From Succinimonas amylolytica DSM 2873 (GTDB lineage Bacteria > Pseudomonadota > Gammaproteobacteria > Enterobacterales > Succinivibrionaceae), in assembly GCF_000378405.1 (NCBI RefSeq), contig NZ_KB899636.1, positions 1,002,657 through 1,066,656 on the forward strand: a stretch of DNA of 64,000 nt, given 5' to 3'. Positions 18,421 to 27,637 of this stretch are shown piece by piece. Made by a program: the position numbers and the translations under genes. Positions within the stretch are counted from its first letter, which is position 1, and every line of letters starts with the position of its first letter. Below the pieces are notes generated by a model. That model did not search any database, was not told where the DNA came from, and saw only the letters and a list, made by a program, of their open reading frames with translations.

Positions 18421-18762
18421 TTGGCTAGCGGCGCTACGGATAATGTTTCTGACGGGAGTGGACTGCCCCGGCTGGAGCGGCATCTCAAAAATATGGAATC
18501 CCTGATGGTGGATTTCAATACTAATTTTACGATAATAGAGCAGGAGAGCAACGAGTTTTCCAGGATCTTTCCGGCAGTTGTTGATGAAATGATCCGGGCC
18601 GGAGAGATCGCCGAGCTGAGAGTCATTGAGCTTCGCATGAGGAAGATCCTGGACGAGTTCATGAGACTTCGGGCCGAGACTCAGGAGGAACTTCTCAAGT
18701 GCCGGAGATCTGCCCGTGGTATCAGCAGTTACCGCATGAACGACGGCCATCGGCGTTTCTGA
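18421..18762 (+). CDS. probable FliT-like flagellar chaperone
   Basis: A 113-residue, mostly helical charged protein lying where fliT stands in flaG/fliD-fliS-fliT clusters. There is no diagnostic motif, so the name rests on position, size and helical content. The only start with a ribosome site is TTG at 18421 (GGGAGA 7 bp upstream); the next in-frame Met is in MESLMVDF. If it is FliT-like it would bind FliD before export. An unrelated small flagellar gene is possible. Confidence 0.55.
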   Translation: MASGATDNVSDGSGLPRLERHLKNMESLMVDFNTNFTIIEQESNEFSRIFPAVVDEMIRAGEIAELRVIELRMRKILDEFMRLRAETQEELLKCRRSARGISSYRMNDGHRRF

Positions 18763-18870
18763 TTTTTGTTCCTGGCAACACTGCCAGTACCTGTTTAATA
18801 GCTTTTGGCCGCGTTTCAAGCTAAGCTTAGGTTATTCCCGTTTTTCCTGGCATGTTCTTCATTTTTCAGA

Positions 18871-20805
18871 TCAGCCCTGTTCCTGATTTTTTTTCGGGGA
18901 ATCTGCCCTGCCTGTGAACAGGCATCTCATGGCGTTCATTACCGCCAGGATCATAACACCTACATCGGCAAATACTGCCAGCCACATTCCAGCGAGCCCC
19001 AGAGCTCCCATAAGCAAGCATCCGGCTTTGATTCCGATAATGAACCAGATATTTTCCCGAACGATGCGGAGACATTTTCTGGAAATTCCGATTGCTTCTG
19101 CGATCTTGCCGGGATCGTCGTCCATAAGAACCACATCGGCGGCGGAAACAGCGATATCTGTCCCGAGCCCGCCCATAGCGATACCCGCATCTGCTCTTGC
19201 CAGCACGGGAGCGTCATTGATGCCGTCTCCCGCAAAAAGCACCTTCCCTTTGCTTTCAGAGATTATCTTTTCTAAAAATTTCAGCTTATCTTCAGGCAGA
19301 AGTCCGGCATAGAATTCCTTAATATTCAGCTTTGCAGCGATATCCCGGGCGGCATCTTCAGTATCTCCGGTGAGCATGGCAATGCGGGAAATGCCGCAGT
19401 TCCTGAGGGCGGAGAGACCGCGGGAAGCTCCGGACTTCAGGGAATCGGAGATTACTGCATAACCGAGATACCTGCCATCAAGGGCTGCATGTACTAGAGT
19501 GCCTGAAACGGCGGTGCCGCCGGATAAAATGCCGCGCTCCTGAAGGAGTTCCTGATTTCCGGCCAGGACTGCAAACTCTTTTCCGGGGGAACCTGAAAGT
19601 TCTTTAAGGCGGCATTGTACTCCACGCCCCGGAATTTCCCGGTAATCAGAGGTTTCATAGCGGAGAGCCCGTTCCCCAAAAGCCTTTTTAACTGCCCGGG
19701 CAGCCGGGTGATCCGAACAGCGTTCTGCATGGGCCAGAACGCTGAGAAGCTCCTCCTTGTCTGTTCCAGCGGCGGAATGAAGATCTGTTACCTCAAAGCT
19801 CCCGGTTGTCAGGGTACCGGTTTTGTCGAATACCACGGCATCAGTATTTGCCATAACCTCCATAAAGGCGGTACCCTTAATTAAAATTCCCTGCCTGGAA
19901 GCTCCGCCTATACCGGCAAAGAATGAGAGCGGGATGCTGATTACCAGAGCACAGGGACAGCTGATGACCAGGAACGTCAGAGCACGGTAGCACCACTCGT
20001 TCCAGTTTCCGGACTGCCCCAGGGCGGTGAGGATTAATGGTGGCAGTAAAGCCAGTGCCAGGGCGGCATAAACCACGAGCGGGGTATAGATACGGGCGAA
20101 TCTGGTTACAAAGCGTTCAGAGCGGGATTTCCGGAGACCAGCGGTTTCGATAAGCTCCAGTATTTGGCTGGCTGCGGAGTCATCGAAGCTTTTGGTTGTT
20201 CTGATTTTGAGGTATCCGCTGAGATTTATCGTCCCGGAATGCACTAGGGTGCCGGGTTTTGCATCCCGGGGGAGAGATTCGCCGGTAAGAGCTGCTGTGT
20301 TAATGCCGGAATGTCCTTCGATGACGATCCCGTCCAGAGGGATGCGTTCGCCGGGTTTTACCGCAATAAGAGACCCCACAGGGACCTTCTGTGCCGGCAC
20401 TGCTTCGGGTTCGCCGTTTTCGTTAAGGACGCCGGCAGTTTCCGGACGAAGATCCATAAGGGAGGTAATATTTTTACGGCTTTTGGCGACGGCCCAGTCT
20501 TCGAACAGTTCGCCTGTCTGGTAGAAAATCATGACGGCCACGGCTTCAGTGTATTCACCGGTTTTCAGGAAGGCAATGGCCAGAGCTCCGATGGTAGCAA
20601 TGCTCATGAGCAGGCATTCATCGAAGGGCTCGCGGTTGAGAATTCCCAGGAGGGCTCGTTTCAGAACATCATAACCGATTAGGAGGTAGGGGATGAGGTA
20701 CAGAAAGAGGAGCAGGCCTCCGGAAGCAGAAGAATAGAAAATTCCTGCTATAAGCAAGATCGCGAGACAGATTCTGAAAAGGCGGAGTTTTTGTTCCCGG
20801 TTCAT
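18871..20805 (-). CDS. P1B-type heavy-metal-exporting ATPase (Zn/Cd/Pb type)
   Basis: This is an inner-membrane metal exporter of 644 residues. It shows TGES (174-177), the membrane CPC motif (SCPCALV, CPC at 283-285), the phosphorylated DKTGT (327-331), the HP locus (SDHPAA, near 365) and GDGINDAP. Asn-x7-Lys in membrane helix 7 (ENIWFIIGIK) and Asp-x-Gly in helix 8 (FADVGVMI) place it in the P1B-2 class, like ZntA. It lacks an N-terminal metal-binding domain; that domain is a separate gene 16 bp upstream. It is divergent from the flagellar genes and probably metal-induced. Confidence 0.9.
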   Translation of the reverse strand: MNREQKLRLFRICLAILLIAGIFYSSASGGLLLFLYLIPYLLIGYDVLKRALLGILNREPFDECLLMSIATIGALAIAFLKTGEYTEAVAVMIFYQTGELFEDWAVAKSRKNITSLMDLRPETAGVLNENGEPEAVPAQKVPVGSLIAVKPGERIPLDGIVIEGHSGINTAALTGESLPRDAKPGTLVHSGTINLSGYLKIRTTKSFDDSAASQILELIETAGLRKSRSERFVTRFARIYTPLVVYAALALALLPPLILTALGQSGNWNEWCYRALTFLVISCPCALVISIPLSFFAGIGGASRQGILIKGTAFMEVMANTDAVVFDKTGTLTTGSFEVTDLHSAAGTDKEELLSVLAHAERCSDHPAARAVKKAFGERALRYETSDYREIPGRGVQCRLKELSGSPGKEFAVLAGNQELLQERGILSGGTAVSGTLVHAALDGRYLGYAVISDSLKSGASRGLSALRNCGISRIAMLTGDTEDAARDIAAKLNIKEFYAGLLPEDKLKFLEKIISESKGKVLFAGDGINDAPVLARADAGIAMGGLGTDIAVSAADVVLMDDDPGKIAEAIGISRKCLRIVRENIWFIIGIKAGCLLMGALGLAGMWLAVFADVGVMILAVMNAMRCLFTGRADSPKKNQEQG

Positions 20806-20821
20806 AGCGGCGCACCCCTGT

Positions 20822-21055
20822 TTACAGGAAGATCTCAGAGTCAGGAACGGCTTTTTTGCAGTTTTTCCGTACTTCTTCCATGATGGTGGCGGTGTCGGGG
20901 AGACTGCCGTCGGCAGGTTCTGAGAATTCGACGGCCATTCTGAGCGCCATAAAGCTTACGGAGACTCTTTTAACACCGGGGGTTTTGCGGGCGGCGGTTT
21001 CCATTTTGAGGGCGCAGTTGGCGCAGTCGGTCATGATTTTGTAGATCTTTTCCAT
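20822..21055 (-). CDS. small heavy-metal-associated (HMA) domain protein
   Basis: A 77-residue HMA/ferredoxin-fold metal-binding protein. The motif DCANCALKMET gives the C-x-x-C pair close to the N terminus, and the rest follows the HMA fold length. It begins at the ATG at 21055 with a GAGG ribosome site 8 bp before; the longer open frame upstream is not used. It directly precedes the P1B ATPase, which lacks its own HMA domain, so the two genes look like one exporter split in two. It may hand metal to the ATPase or sense it. Confidence 0.88.
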   Translation of the reverse strand: MEKIYKIMTDCANCALKMETAARKTPGVKRVSVSFMALRMAVEFSEPADGSLPDTATIMEEVRKNCKKAVPDSEIFL

Positions 21056-21083
21056 AGCGGTACCTCGGAATATTGATAGAATA

Positions 21084-21101
21084 GTTGAGTATATGCTCAA
21101 C
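21084..21101 (-). promoter_or_regulatory. palindromic operator of the HMA-ATPase operon
   Basis: GTTGAGTATATGCTCAAC is an 18-bp near-perfect palindrome between the -10-like TATAAT (21108-21113, minus strand) and the HMA start. Position and shape suit an ArsR/SmtB or MerR metal sensor; the regulator gene is not next to it. The 21102-21438 stretch is AT-rich and shows no other gene. Confidence 0.55.
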
Positions 21102-21438
21102 AGTTGTATTATACTCCCGGGGAAAGACGGGAGCAATAGGAGGTGCATATTCTGAAAAGCCAGAATGACTGGTGCGGCTATGGGCGTACGTTTCATACCT
21201 TGGTTTATCGGTTGAGAGTATCCTGATTAATTTTTAAAATGGAGAATGGTATTAAGGGAATTTTTATAATAATAAATGCTGCTATTATTATTTTTTTGCT
21301 TAGTGCAATGTTTTTTAGATAGTAATTTGGGTAATGAAGGTTGTTGCTATATAATCGTAGTAATATCAGCAGAGATTTATAGTACTATGTCTATAAAGAA
21401 CATGGTGTTTGTGAGGATTTCAGAACAGTGGTGATTGT

Positions 21439-22443
21439 ATGGCGGGATGGAATTTACAGCGCGGTGTGATTACTGATTATAATCCCGACGAAGAGAAACT
21501 GTGGTCTTTATTCAATTATGTCTTTTCCGATGCCTGTTCAAAGCGAAATACATACAAGTTCGGATTTATTAAATCATTGCTTGATAATGCCTTTAACGGT
21601 ATGGAAAATTCAGAAGGGATATTTTTTTCCTATAGTCAGATTTTTGCTCGTTTCGCCGAGAACTACTGGAATCTTGTTGTTAAGTATGATTTGAGGCAGA
21701 TGAGATCTGATGGAAAATCGGTTTATTCTAATGTAGAAAAAATATTAAAAGAAGCTGTTGATAATTCTGTATGTGCATTTCTCGAATTCAGCTCACTTGA
21801 TGTAATAAAGCAGTCATCAGTTATTTCCAGGGTCGCATCAGAGTGTCGGAAGTACGTGGTGGGTGCCCTTTATAATGATTTTGACGGTGTAATTTACTCA
21901 TTTGATTTAAAACATGATGGTTTGGTTTTGAATTATCGGGTATACGAATTTATGCTTAAATATAAGTCTGAACTTGAACGTCTGAATTATTATTCGTGGG
22001 CAAAATTTCTTGAATCTGTTAATGAAGACAATGCCGTTGTGCATCTTCTCAATAAATTGGAATTTGCAACTCCAAGACGTTCGGATCTGTCGATCTATAG
22101 GGAAATTCTCAGAATGGAGTTTGAGGAAAATACCTGTTTTTATTGCGGCAGAAAACTCGGTAATAAGATTCATGTTGATCATTTTATTCCCTGGTCATTT
22201 GTCAAGGATGATAAATTATGGAATTTTGTTCTGGCATGTCCTGCCTGCAATGAGAGAAAAAATAACCGCCTGCCGAACAGAGAATTTCTTGCGGTAATTG
22301 AAGACAGGAACAAACAGATTATCCGAAAAACTAATAATAGGATTGTACTGAACGAATTTAGCGGATATTCTGATGATTTACTGATTAAAATGTGGAATTA
22401 TGCCAAAATGAGCGGTGTTAAAGAATATTCCCTCAAAACATGA
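21439..22443 (+). CDS. HNH-type nuclease domain protein of unknown role
   Basis: A 334-residue protein with an HNH nuclease at the C-terminal side: C233-x2-C236, VDHFIPW around D247/H248, N262, and C267-x2-C270 with NNR after it. Residues 1-220 are helical and match no family that I recognise. The gene is much more AT-rich than its neighbours and stands alone between a metal exporter and an ion channel, which suggests recent transfer. HNH proteins of this layout occur in phage defence, in restriction systems and in selfish elements; none is proven here. Confidence 0.8.
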   Translation: MAGWNLQRGVITDYNPDEEKLWSLFNYVFSDACSKRNTYKFGFIKSLLDNAFNGMENSEGIFFSYSQIFARFAENYWNLVVKYDLRQMRSDGKSVYSNVEKILKEAVDNSVCAFLEFSSLDVIKQSSVISRVASECRKYVVGALYNDFDGVIYSFDLKHDGLVLNYRVYEFMLKYKSELERLNYYSWAKFLESVNEDNAVVHLLNKLEFATPRRSDLSIYREILRMEFEENTCFYCGRKLGNKIHVDHFIPWSFVKDDKLWNFVLACPACNERKNNRLPNREFLAVIEDRNKQIIRKTNNRIVLNEFSGYSDDLLIKMWNYAKMSGVKEYSLKT

Positions 22444-22522
22444 ATCTGCTGACATCTTTCAGGAGAATCTAAGCGTCATCTGTTACTTTTAAGGGACTGC
22501 TCTGGTATTGATGGTATACTGC

Positions 22523-22552
22523 AAAAAAATACCGGAGTCATGCTCCGGTATC
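22523..22552 (-). terminator. terminator of the ion channel gene
   Basis: ATACCGGAG-TCATG-CTCCGGTAT with a T-run on the minus strand. It is the end of the gene at 22610-23497. Confidence 0.85.
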
Positions 22553-22609
22553 ATTCATTATATTCCAAAGGGGCTGTATCCAGTTCCCTCCAGCGCTGTT
22601 TAAAGCTGA

Positions 22610-23497
22610 TTAGTTATCGCTAACCTGGGGAATGTCAGGATTAACCCCGTTATTGCCCTTATACTTAGCTTTCAGTTTTTTCAGGTTTTCTTTTTCCTTC
22701 TCCATAATTTCCTGGTAGTTATTAATTACTGCGCCTACAACCAGGTTGATGAGCAGGAAGGCCGCAAACATGTACCAGAGAATATGGAAGCCGGTAACCA
22801 GTGCCGGGGAAGCCTGAATCAGATTGAGTCTGGAAGCGGTTACCAGATTGTAGCGGAGGTCGGTCCAGTCGTCGCCGGTCATGCATCTGAGCAGGGAAAA
22901 CAGAGCTTCCGGGAGAGTGCCGTACGGATCATCGGAATTAGCCGGGGCATGAGGAGCTATTTCATAGAGCTGTACCAGAGCCTGCTGCTGTTCCGGAGTG
23001 GCGGTGGCGGCGTTGGGCAGTTTGAAGAAGTAGATGCCGGCGATGGCGAAGACGTACATGAAGATAAACATGACCAGGGCGTTGTAGGTCAGGGATTTCA
23101 GTGACCGGATCATTACCGATATTATCAGCCGGAATTCCAGGCTGGTCTTGAAAATCTTGAGAATTCGGAATACGCGGAGTACTCGAACCGCGGTGATAAC
23201 CGAGGAGTTTGAGGAAATATCCTCAGGAATGTAGCCTGAGATTACGATCAGAAGGTCAAAAATGTTCCAGCCGTCCTTGAAGAAATCCTTCAGGGATTTA
23301 CGAACGATAAACCTCAGGACTATTTCGATGGTGTAGATGATCAGACAAGCCATGTTTATGTTTTTGATGGCCTCTGTGGACTGATAGGTTTCTGCGCCGA
23401 TAGCTGTACAGTTAATGAGGATAACTCCCATTATGAACAGTTCGAATTTTTTATTGTAAACAAAGCTGTGAATTTTTTCTTTAAGTGCAGGGTTCAT
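22610..23497 (-). CDS. prokaryotic voltage-gated cation channel, six-helix type
   Basis: A 295-residue ion transport protein of the NaChBac/CavAb type. Residues 17-128 form S1-S4. S4 carries spaced arginines and lysines (R105, R108, R111, K114, K117). S5 is near 137-158, S6 near 232-258, and a short C-terminal helix follows. The pore filter reads TGDDWTD (207-213). Two acidic residues before Trp resemble calcium-selective filters (DDW) more than the ESW sodium type. The loop between S5 and the pore helix is long (about 160-195). Selectivity is inference. AGGAGG stands before the ATG. Confidence 0.88.
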   Translation of the reverse strand: MNPALKEKIHSFVYNKKFELFIMGVILINCTAIGAETYQSTEAIKNINMACLIIYTIEIVLRFIVRKSLKDFFKDGWNIFDLLIVISGYIPEDISSNSSVITAVRVLRVFRILKIFKTSLEFRLIISVMIRSLKSLTYNALVMFIFMYVFAIAGIYFFKLPNAATATPEQQQALVQLYEIAPHAPANSDDPYGTLPEALFSLLRCMTGDDWTDLRYNLVTASRLNLIQASPALVTGFHILWYMFAAFLLINLVVGAVINNYQEIMEKEKENLKKLKAKYKGNNGVNPDIPQVSDN

Positions 23498-23562
23498 GAT
23501 TACCTCCTTTGAAGCCGGAATTTTATCACAAAATGGACAGAGGACTCACCGAAGAATTCCAG

Positions 23563-23592
23563 CAAAAAAAAAGGCCGCATGATGCGACCTTT
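23563..23592 (-). terminator. terminator of rpsU-yqeY
   Basis: GGTCGCATCATGCGGCC on the minus strand followed by a long T-run, directly after the yqeY stop. Confidence 0.9.
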
Positions 23593-23608
23593 TCACAGAG
23601 CAGTACGC

Positions 23609-24061
23609 TTAAAGCTTTTGCAAAGCTTCACGAACCTTCTTGCTAAGAAGTCCCATATCAGTCTTGCCTGCAGCCTGGGGTTTCAGTATCGCCATGACCT
23701 TGCCCATGTCGGACATGCCGGCGGCATCAGATTCCCTGACAGCATTTGAAATCAGATCATCAACCTCCGCTTCGGAAAGCTGGGGAGGCAGGAAAGCCCT
23801 GAGTACATCAGCCTCAAAATTTTCATGATCCGCAAGATCAGTACGGCCGGCAGCGGCGAACTCCTTTGATGATTCCTCGTGCTGCTTTATCAGCTTGACC
23901 ACGAGAGAAAGAAAGAGAGAATCGTCCACTGCATCGATCCGCTGATCCACTTCAACTTTCTTAACCTCAGAGAGCAACATACGAAGGGCGGCAGTGCGCT
24001 CCTTATCTTTTGCCAGCATTGATTTTTTCAGTGCGGCATTCAAATCTTCGCGTAATGACAT
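23609..24061 (-). CDS. yqeY: GatB/YqeY domain protein
   Basis: A 150-residue YqeY family protein, resembling the tail domain of the GatB amidotransferase. The N-terminal helix (ALKKSMLAKDKERTAALRMLLSE) and the conserved C-terminal helix (MGKVMAILKPQAAGKTDMGLLSKKV) are typical. It follows rpsU by 31 bp on the same strand. The function of the stand-alone family is not well defined; a link to tRNA or translation is plausible from the domain. Confidence 0.9.
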   Translation of the reverse strand: MSLREDLNAALKKSMLAKDKERTAALRMLLSEVKKVEVDQRIDAVDDSLFLSLVVKLIKQHEESSKEFAAAGRTDLADHENFEADVLRAFLPPQLSEAEVDDLISNAVRESDAAGMSDMGKVMAILKPQAAGKTDMGLLSKKVREALQKL

Positions 24062-24092
24062 ATCTCCAAGACCTCAAAAGATTTCAGCAGGA

Positions 24093-24308
24093 TTAATACA
24101 GACGGCTGTGGCGTGCGTTCTCGCGAGCCAGCTTCTTAGCCTGACGCTTGGCAGCAGAAGCCTTCTGACGCTTGCGAATGGTAGTAGGCTTCTCATAGAA
24201 TTCGCGGCTGCGAACATCTGCAAGAATACCAGCCTTTTCACAGGCGCGCTTGAAACGGCGTAATGCTACGTCAAACTGTTCATTTTCACGTACTTTAATA
24301 ATTGGCAT
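24093..24308 (-). CDS. rpsU: 30S ribosomal protein S21
   Basis: 71 residues with the S21 pattern: [27 protein letters not shown] at the start and a basic C-terminal tail ([19 protein letters not shown]). It is divergent from tsaD, as in many gammaproteobacteria, and yqeY follows where dnaG would stand in E. coli. The 24309-24618 intergenic region must hold both divergent promoters. Confidence 0.97.
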   Translation of the reverse strand: MPIIKVRENEQFDVALRRFKRACEKAGILADVRSREFYEKPTTIRKRQKASAAKRQAKKLARENARHSRLY

Positions 24309-24618
24309 GAGCCATCACCTCGATAGAATATTAAAAATTACGCAGATCTCCACGTGAATAGAGAAACTGCAGAAAATAACGCTGCGCGGATTTTAATATT
24401 AAACGGTCATAAAGTAAACGTTTTTTAACGGTTTTTCTGGTATTTTTTGAGAGAAAGTCTCGAAGAACCCTGAAAAATTGTGAAATGTCCTCCGGGGGCG
24501 CCGGAAGTAGCTCCTGCGGTTTACTTTTCTGCTATGCTGCCATTTCCGCCGTATTCCCACAGTTTCCCCATAAGATAGTATAATTCCCTGTTTTCTGATT
24601 TTAAGGGGGGTCGTCCGT

Positions 24619-25638
24619 ATGCGTATTCTTGGAATTGAAAGCTCCTGTGATGAAACCGGAGCAGCGGTATATGACGATAAACTGGGACTTTTGAGCAATG
24701 CTCTCTATTCTCAGATAGCCATGCACGCCGAATATGGCGGGGTGGTGCCGGAGCTTGCCAGCCGGGATCATATCAAAAAGGCGCTGCCGCTTATCAGTAA
24801 GGCTCTAAATGATTCCGGATCATCACCAGCCGATATTGACGCTGTGGCCTATACTGCTGGGCCTGGTCTCGTGGGGGCTCTCATGGTAGGAGCTGCGGTA
24901 GCCCGCAGTCTTGCCTATGCCTGGAACCGGCCGGCCGTTCCGGTGAACCATATGGAGGGGCATCTTCTCGCCCCCATGCTGGAGGAACGTAAGCCGGAGT
25001 TTCCGTTTCTGGCGCTACTGGTGTCTGGCGGTCATACCATGATTATTCAGGTGGCGGCTCCCGGTTCCTACCGGATTCTGGGGCAGTCTGTGGACGATGC
25101 TGCCGGAGAGGCCTTTGACAAGACGGCAAAGCTTCTGGGAATTCCCTATCCCGGAGGACCTCTCCTGTCCCGGCTGGCGGAGCAGGGCGTTCCCGGCAGA
25201 TTCCATTTTCCGAGACCGATGGCAGACAGTCCTAATCTGGACTTTTCATTCTCGGGCCTGAAAACCCACGCAGCCAACACTATCAGGGAAGTAGAAGATT
25301 CCCAGCAGGCAAGAGCCGATATTGCCAGAGCATTCGAGGAGGCTGTTACTGATATCCTGGCCATAAAGGTACGAAAGGCCCTCAGGCAGACCAGTTACAG
25401 AAGATTGGTGGTGGCCGGAGGTGTCAGTGCCAACAGGGGTATCAGAAAGGGGCTTGCCGATCTTATGACGGAGCTAGGAGGCGAGGTGTTTTATCCCAGA
25501 ACGGAGTTTTGCACCGATAACGGCGCCATGATCGCTTATGCGGGTATGTTCCGGTTCAAAATGGGGACTCGGGCGGATTTATCCGTGGAGGTACGCCCCC
25601 GCTGGCCGCTGGACACTCTGGAGCAGAATAATGGCTGA
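24619..25638 (+). CDS. tsaD: tRNA N6-adenosine threonylcarbamoyltransferase subunit TsaD
   Basis: TsaD joins threonylcarbamoyl to A37 of ANN-decoding tRNAs in the TsaBDE complex. The 339 residues open with the typical [15 protein letters not shown], contain the metal-binding HMEGH histidines near 111 and 115, and the ASKH-fold motif LVSGGHT. GGGGGG upstream is the likely ribosome site. Its end overlaps folB by 8 bp (ATGGCTGA). Confidence 0.96.
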   Translation: MRILGIESSCDETGAAVYDDKLGLLSNALYSQIAMHAEYGGVVPELASRDHIKKALPLISKALNDSGSSPADIDAVAYTAGPGLVGALMVGAAVARSLAYAWNRPAVPVNHMEGHLLAPMLEERKPEFPFLALLVSGGHTMIIQVAAPGSYRILGQSVDDAAGEAFDKTAKLLGIPYPGGPLLSRLAEQGVPGRFHFPRPMADSPNLDFSFSGLKTHAANTIREVEDSQQARADIARAFEEAVTDILAIKVRKALRQTSYRRLVVAGGVSANRGIRKGLADLMTELGGEVFYPRTEFCTDNGAMIAYAGMFRFKMGTRADLSVEVRPRWPLDTLEQNNG

Positions 25639-26065
25639 GATGTTTTCTGAAAAAGCTTTTGCCGCCTTTGGATCTTCTTGGGGGAAAGCGGACTATGACA
25701 CCGTGCTTATTCGGGATCTCAGAACACAGTGCATTCTGGGCATCCTCCCTGAGGAGAGGGTAACGCCCCAGACGGTGGTGTTCAATGCCGAACTTTATAC
25801 GGATCTCACCCGGGCTCTTTCCTGCGATGACATTTCAGAAACCCTGAACTATGCCCGTGCCGCGGAAATTATTACCGCCACTGCCGCCAGTGTCAGAGCC
25901 GGTACTGCGGAATATCTGGCCGGAAGAATCATCGCAGCTCTTCGGCAGGAATTCGGAGAAAGGCTTCAGGGAATTCTTCTGGAGATTCAGAAGCCCGAGA
26001 TTCTTCCAGATGTCTCGGGAGTAGGAGTACGGGTCAGAAGAATGTTCGGAGGCGGTAATGACTGA
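25631..26065 (+). CDS. folB: dihydroneopterin aldolase
   Basis: FolB cleaves dihydroneopterin in the folate pathway. The 144-residue product has the family opening [21 protein letters not shown] (residues about 23-43) and the C-terminal [23 protein letters not shown]. It has about 18 extra residues at the N terminus. The ATG at 25631 is used; a longer frame from 25538 lies inside tsaD. It overlaps tsaD by 8 bp and folK by 8 bp, so the three are translated together. Confidence 0.93.
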   Translation: MAEMFSEKAFAAFGSSWGKADYDTVLIRDLRTQCILGILPEERVTPQTVVFNAELYTDLTRALSCDDISETLNYARAAEIITATAASVRAGTAEYLAGRIIAALRQEFGERLQGILLEIQKPEILPDVSGVGVRVRRMFGGGND

Positions 26066-26570
26066 GGTGTATCTTGCTCTTGGAAGCAACATAAAGAGAA
26101 CCGCCAGCCTTGTTCATGCCGTAAAGCGTCTTTCCGGAGTTCTTGTGAGCTGGAAGTGTTCCCGGGTTTACAGGAGCGTTCCTCATAACAATGCCCGGGG
26201 GCCGGAGTTTTTCAATGCTGTGATAGCCGGCTGTACGGATCTTTCTCTTCCGGATCTTTTTAATTTTACCAAGGCTGCGGAAGCCGAAATGGGCCGGGAA
26301 AACTGGATATCTCCCGAGGGAGAAACGTTCTCGCTACGGTGTCTGGACATCGATATCCTGACCTACGGGGATACCGTATCCGTAAATCCGGAGCTCCCGC
26401 GTTCGGATCTTACCAATTATTCCTTTGTCATTCAGCCGGTTCTGGAGCTTAAGCCGGATTTTCGGATGCCGGGAAGAGACGGATTTCTTAGAGAACTGGC
26501 GGATCCGGCATGTCTGAGGCCATTGCCTGTCGTTCCGGAATTGGATCTGGAACTGCTGTCCCGGAGCTGA
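26058..26570 (+). CDS. folK: 2-amino-4-hydroxy-6-hydroxymethyldihydropteridine pyrophosphokinase
   Basis: FolK transfers pyrophosphate from ATP to hydroxymethyldihydropterin, the step after FolB. The 170 residues open with VYLALGSNI and carry FFNAVIAG, the LDIDIL metal/ATP motif near residue 93, and RSDLTNYSFVIQP. Fused folB-folK order is common; here they are separate but overlapping genes. Confidence 0.93.
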   Translation: MTEVYLALGSNIKRTASLVHAVKRLSGVLVSWKCSRVYRSVPHNNARGPEFFNAVIAGCTDLSLPDLFNFTKAAEAEMGRENWISPEGETFSLRCLDIDILTYGDTVSVNPELPRSDLTNYSFVIQPVLELKPDFRMPGRDGFLRELADPACLRPLPVVPELDLELLSRS

Positions 26571-26623
26571 TCTAAGGGAAATTGCGGTGTCCGTAATTAT
26601 TTAAAACTGTTGGGTGTGCAATC

Positions 26624-27604
26624 ATGGATTTCTATCAGGCTTTTATTCTTGCAGTGATTCAGGGACTAACCGAATTCCTCCCTGTTTCCAGTTCGGCTCA
26701 TCTAATTCTGCCTTCTCAGCTTCTGGGGTGGCCGGATCAGGGGCTGGTTTTTGACATTTCCGTTCATGTTGGGACGCTGCTGGCAGTTCTTATCTATTTC
26801 AGAAAGGAGCTCCGGCTGATGGTGGCGAATCTTCTGTGCTGGCTGTTCCGAAAAGATGCTCTTGATACCGACGGCCGTTTGCTTCTCTGCGTGCTTCTGG
26901 GAACGGTTCCAGTGGGACTGGCGGGGCTTCTGTTCAAGGGATTTATCGAAACGGCTCTTCGCAGTGACTACGTTATTGCTGTAACTACCATTGTGTTTGG
27001 CATTGTTCTTCTGATTTCGGAAATCTATAACCGCCGGGCTCTTAAAAATCCGGAGCGGGAGAACAGAACCTTTGAGCTGATGAATTCCGGTACTGGCGGT
27101 TCGGCAGCCTCCGCAGATCCTAAAGAGTCGTCTGCCATGGCAGCTTCGGAATCTTTGAAGACTCCCGGCTATGTCGGACATATTACGGAAACTGTAAAGG
27201 ATCGGGATAATGTCCGAGCCTTTGTTCTGGCGCTTATTATTGGCTGTGCCCAGGCGATAGCACTGATTCCGGGAACCTCCCGATCCGGTATTACCATGAC
27301 GGCCGGGTATTTTCTAAGAATGTCTCCGGAAAATGCCGCCCGATTCAGTTTTCTGTTGTCTATCCCGGTGATCATTCTCTCAGGACTTATGGGAGTTAAG
27401 GATCTCATTACTGGCGGTGCCGGGACTGAAGGCGGTGCCGGTATTATGATGATTGCCGTGGGCACTCTGGTGTCCTTTGCGGTGGCGCTACTGGTGATTA
27501 AGCTTTTTCTGAAGTTCCTTACCAGAATTGGCCTGCTTCCTTACGTCATATACCGCATTCTTCTGGGGATAGCCCTTTTTGCCGTGCTTGGTGCCGCTGA
27601 TTAA
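26624..27604 (+). CDS. uppP: undecaprenyl-diphosphate phosphatase
   Basis: UppP (BacA) recycles the C55 lipid carrier at the inner membrane. The 326 residues show the two signature segments, LTEFLPVSSSAHLIL (residues 15-29) and IALIPGTSRSGITM (near 210). A hydrophilic stretch of about 50 residues (150-200) between them makes it longer than the E. coli protein (273). It is convergent with cca. Confidence 0.94.
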   Translation: MDFYQAFILAVIQGLTEFLPVSSSAHLILPSQLLGWPDQGLVFDISVHVGTLLAVLIYFRKELRLMVANLLCWLFRKDALDTDGRLLLCVLLGTVPVGLAGLLFKGFIETALRSDYVIAVTTIVFGIVLLISEIYNRRALKNPERENRTFELMNSGTGGSAASADPKESSAMAASESLKTPGYVGHITETVKDRDNVRAFVLALIIGCAQAIALIPGTSRSGITMTAGYFLRMSPENAARFSFLLSIPVIILSGLMGVKDLITGGAGTEGGAGIMMIAVGTLVSFAVALLVIKLFLKFLTRIGLLPYVIYRILLGIALFAVLGAAD

Positions 27605-27637
27605 TCCGGTGCCTGGGAGGATCTGTCCGGGGTTTAG

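Noticed and set aside
18805-19275. 156-codon frame on the plus strand
   Set aside because: Antisense to the P1B ATPase; the ATPase motifs are intact on the other strand.
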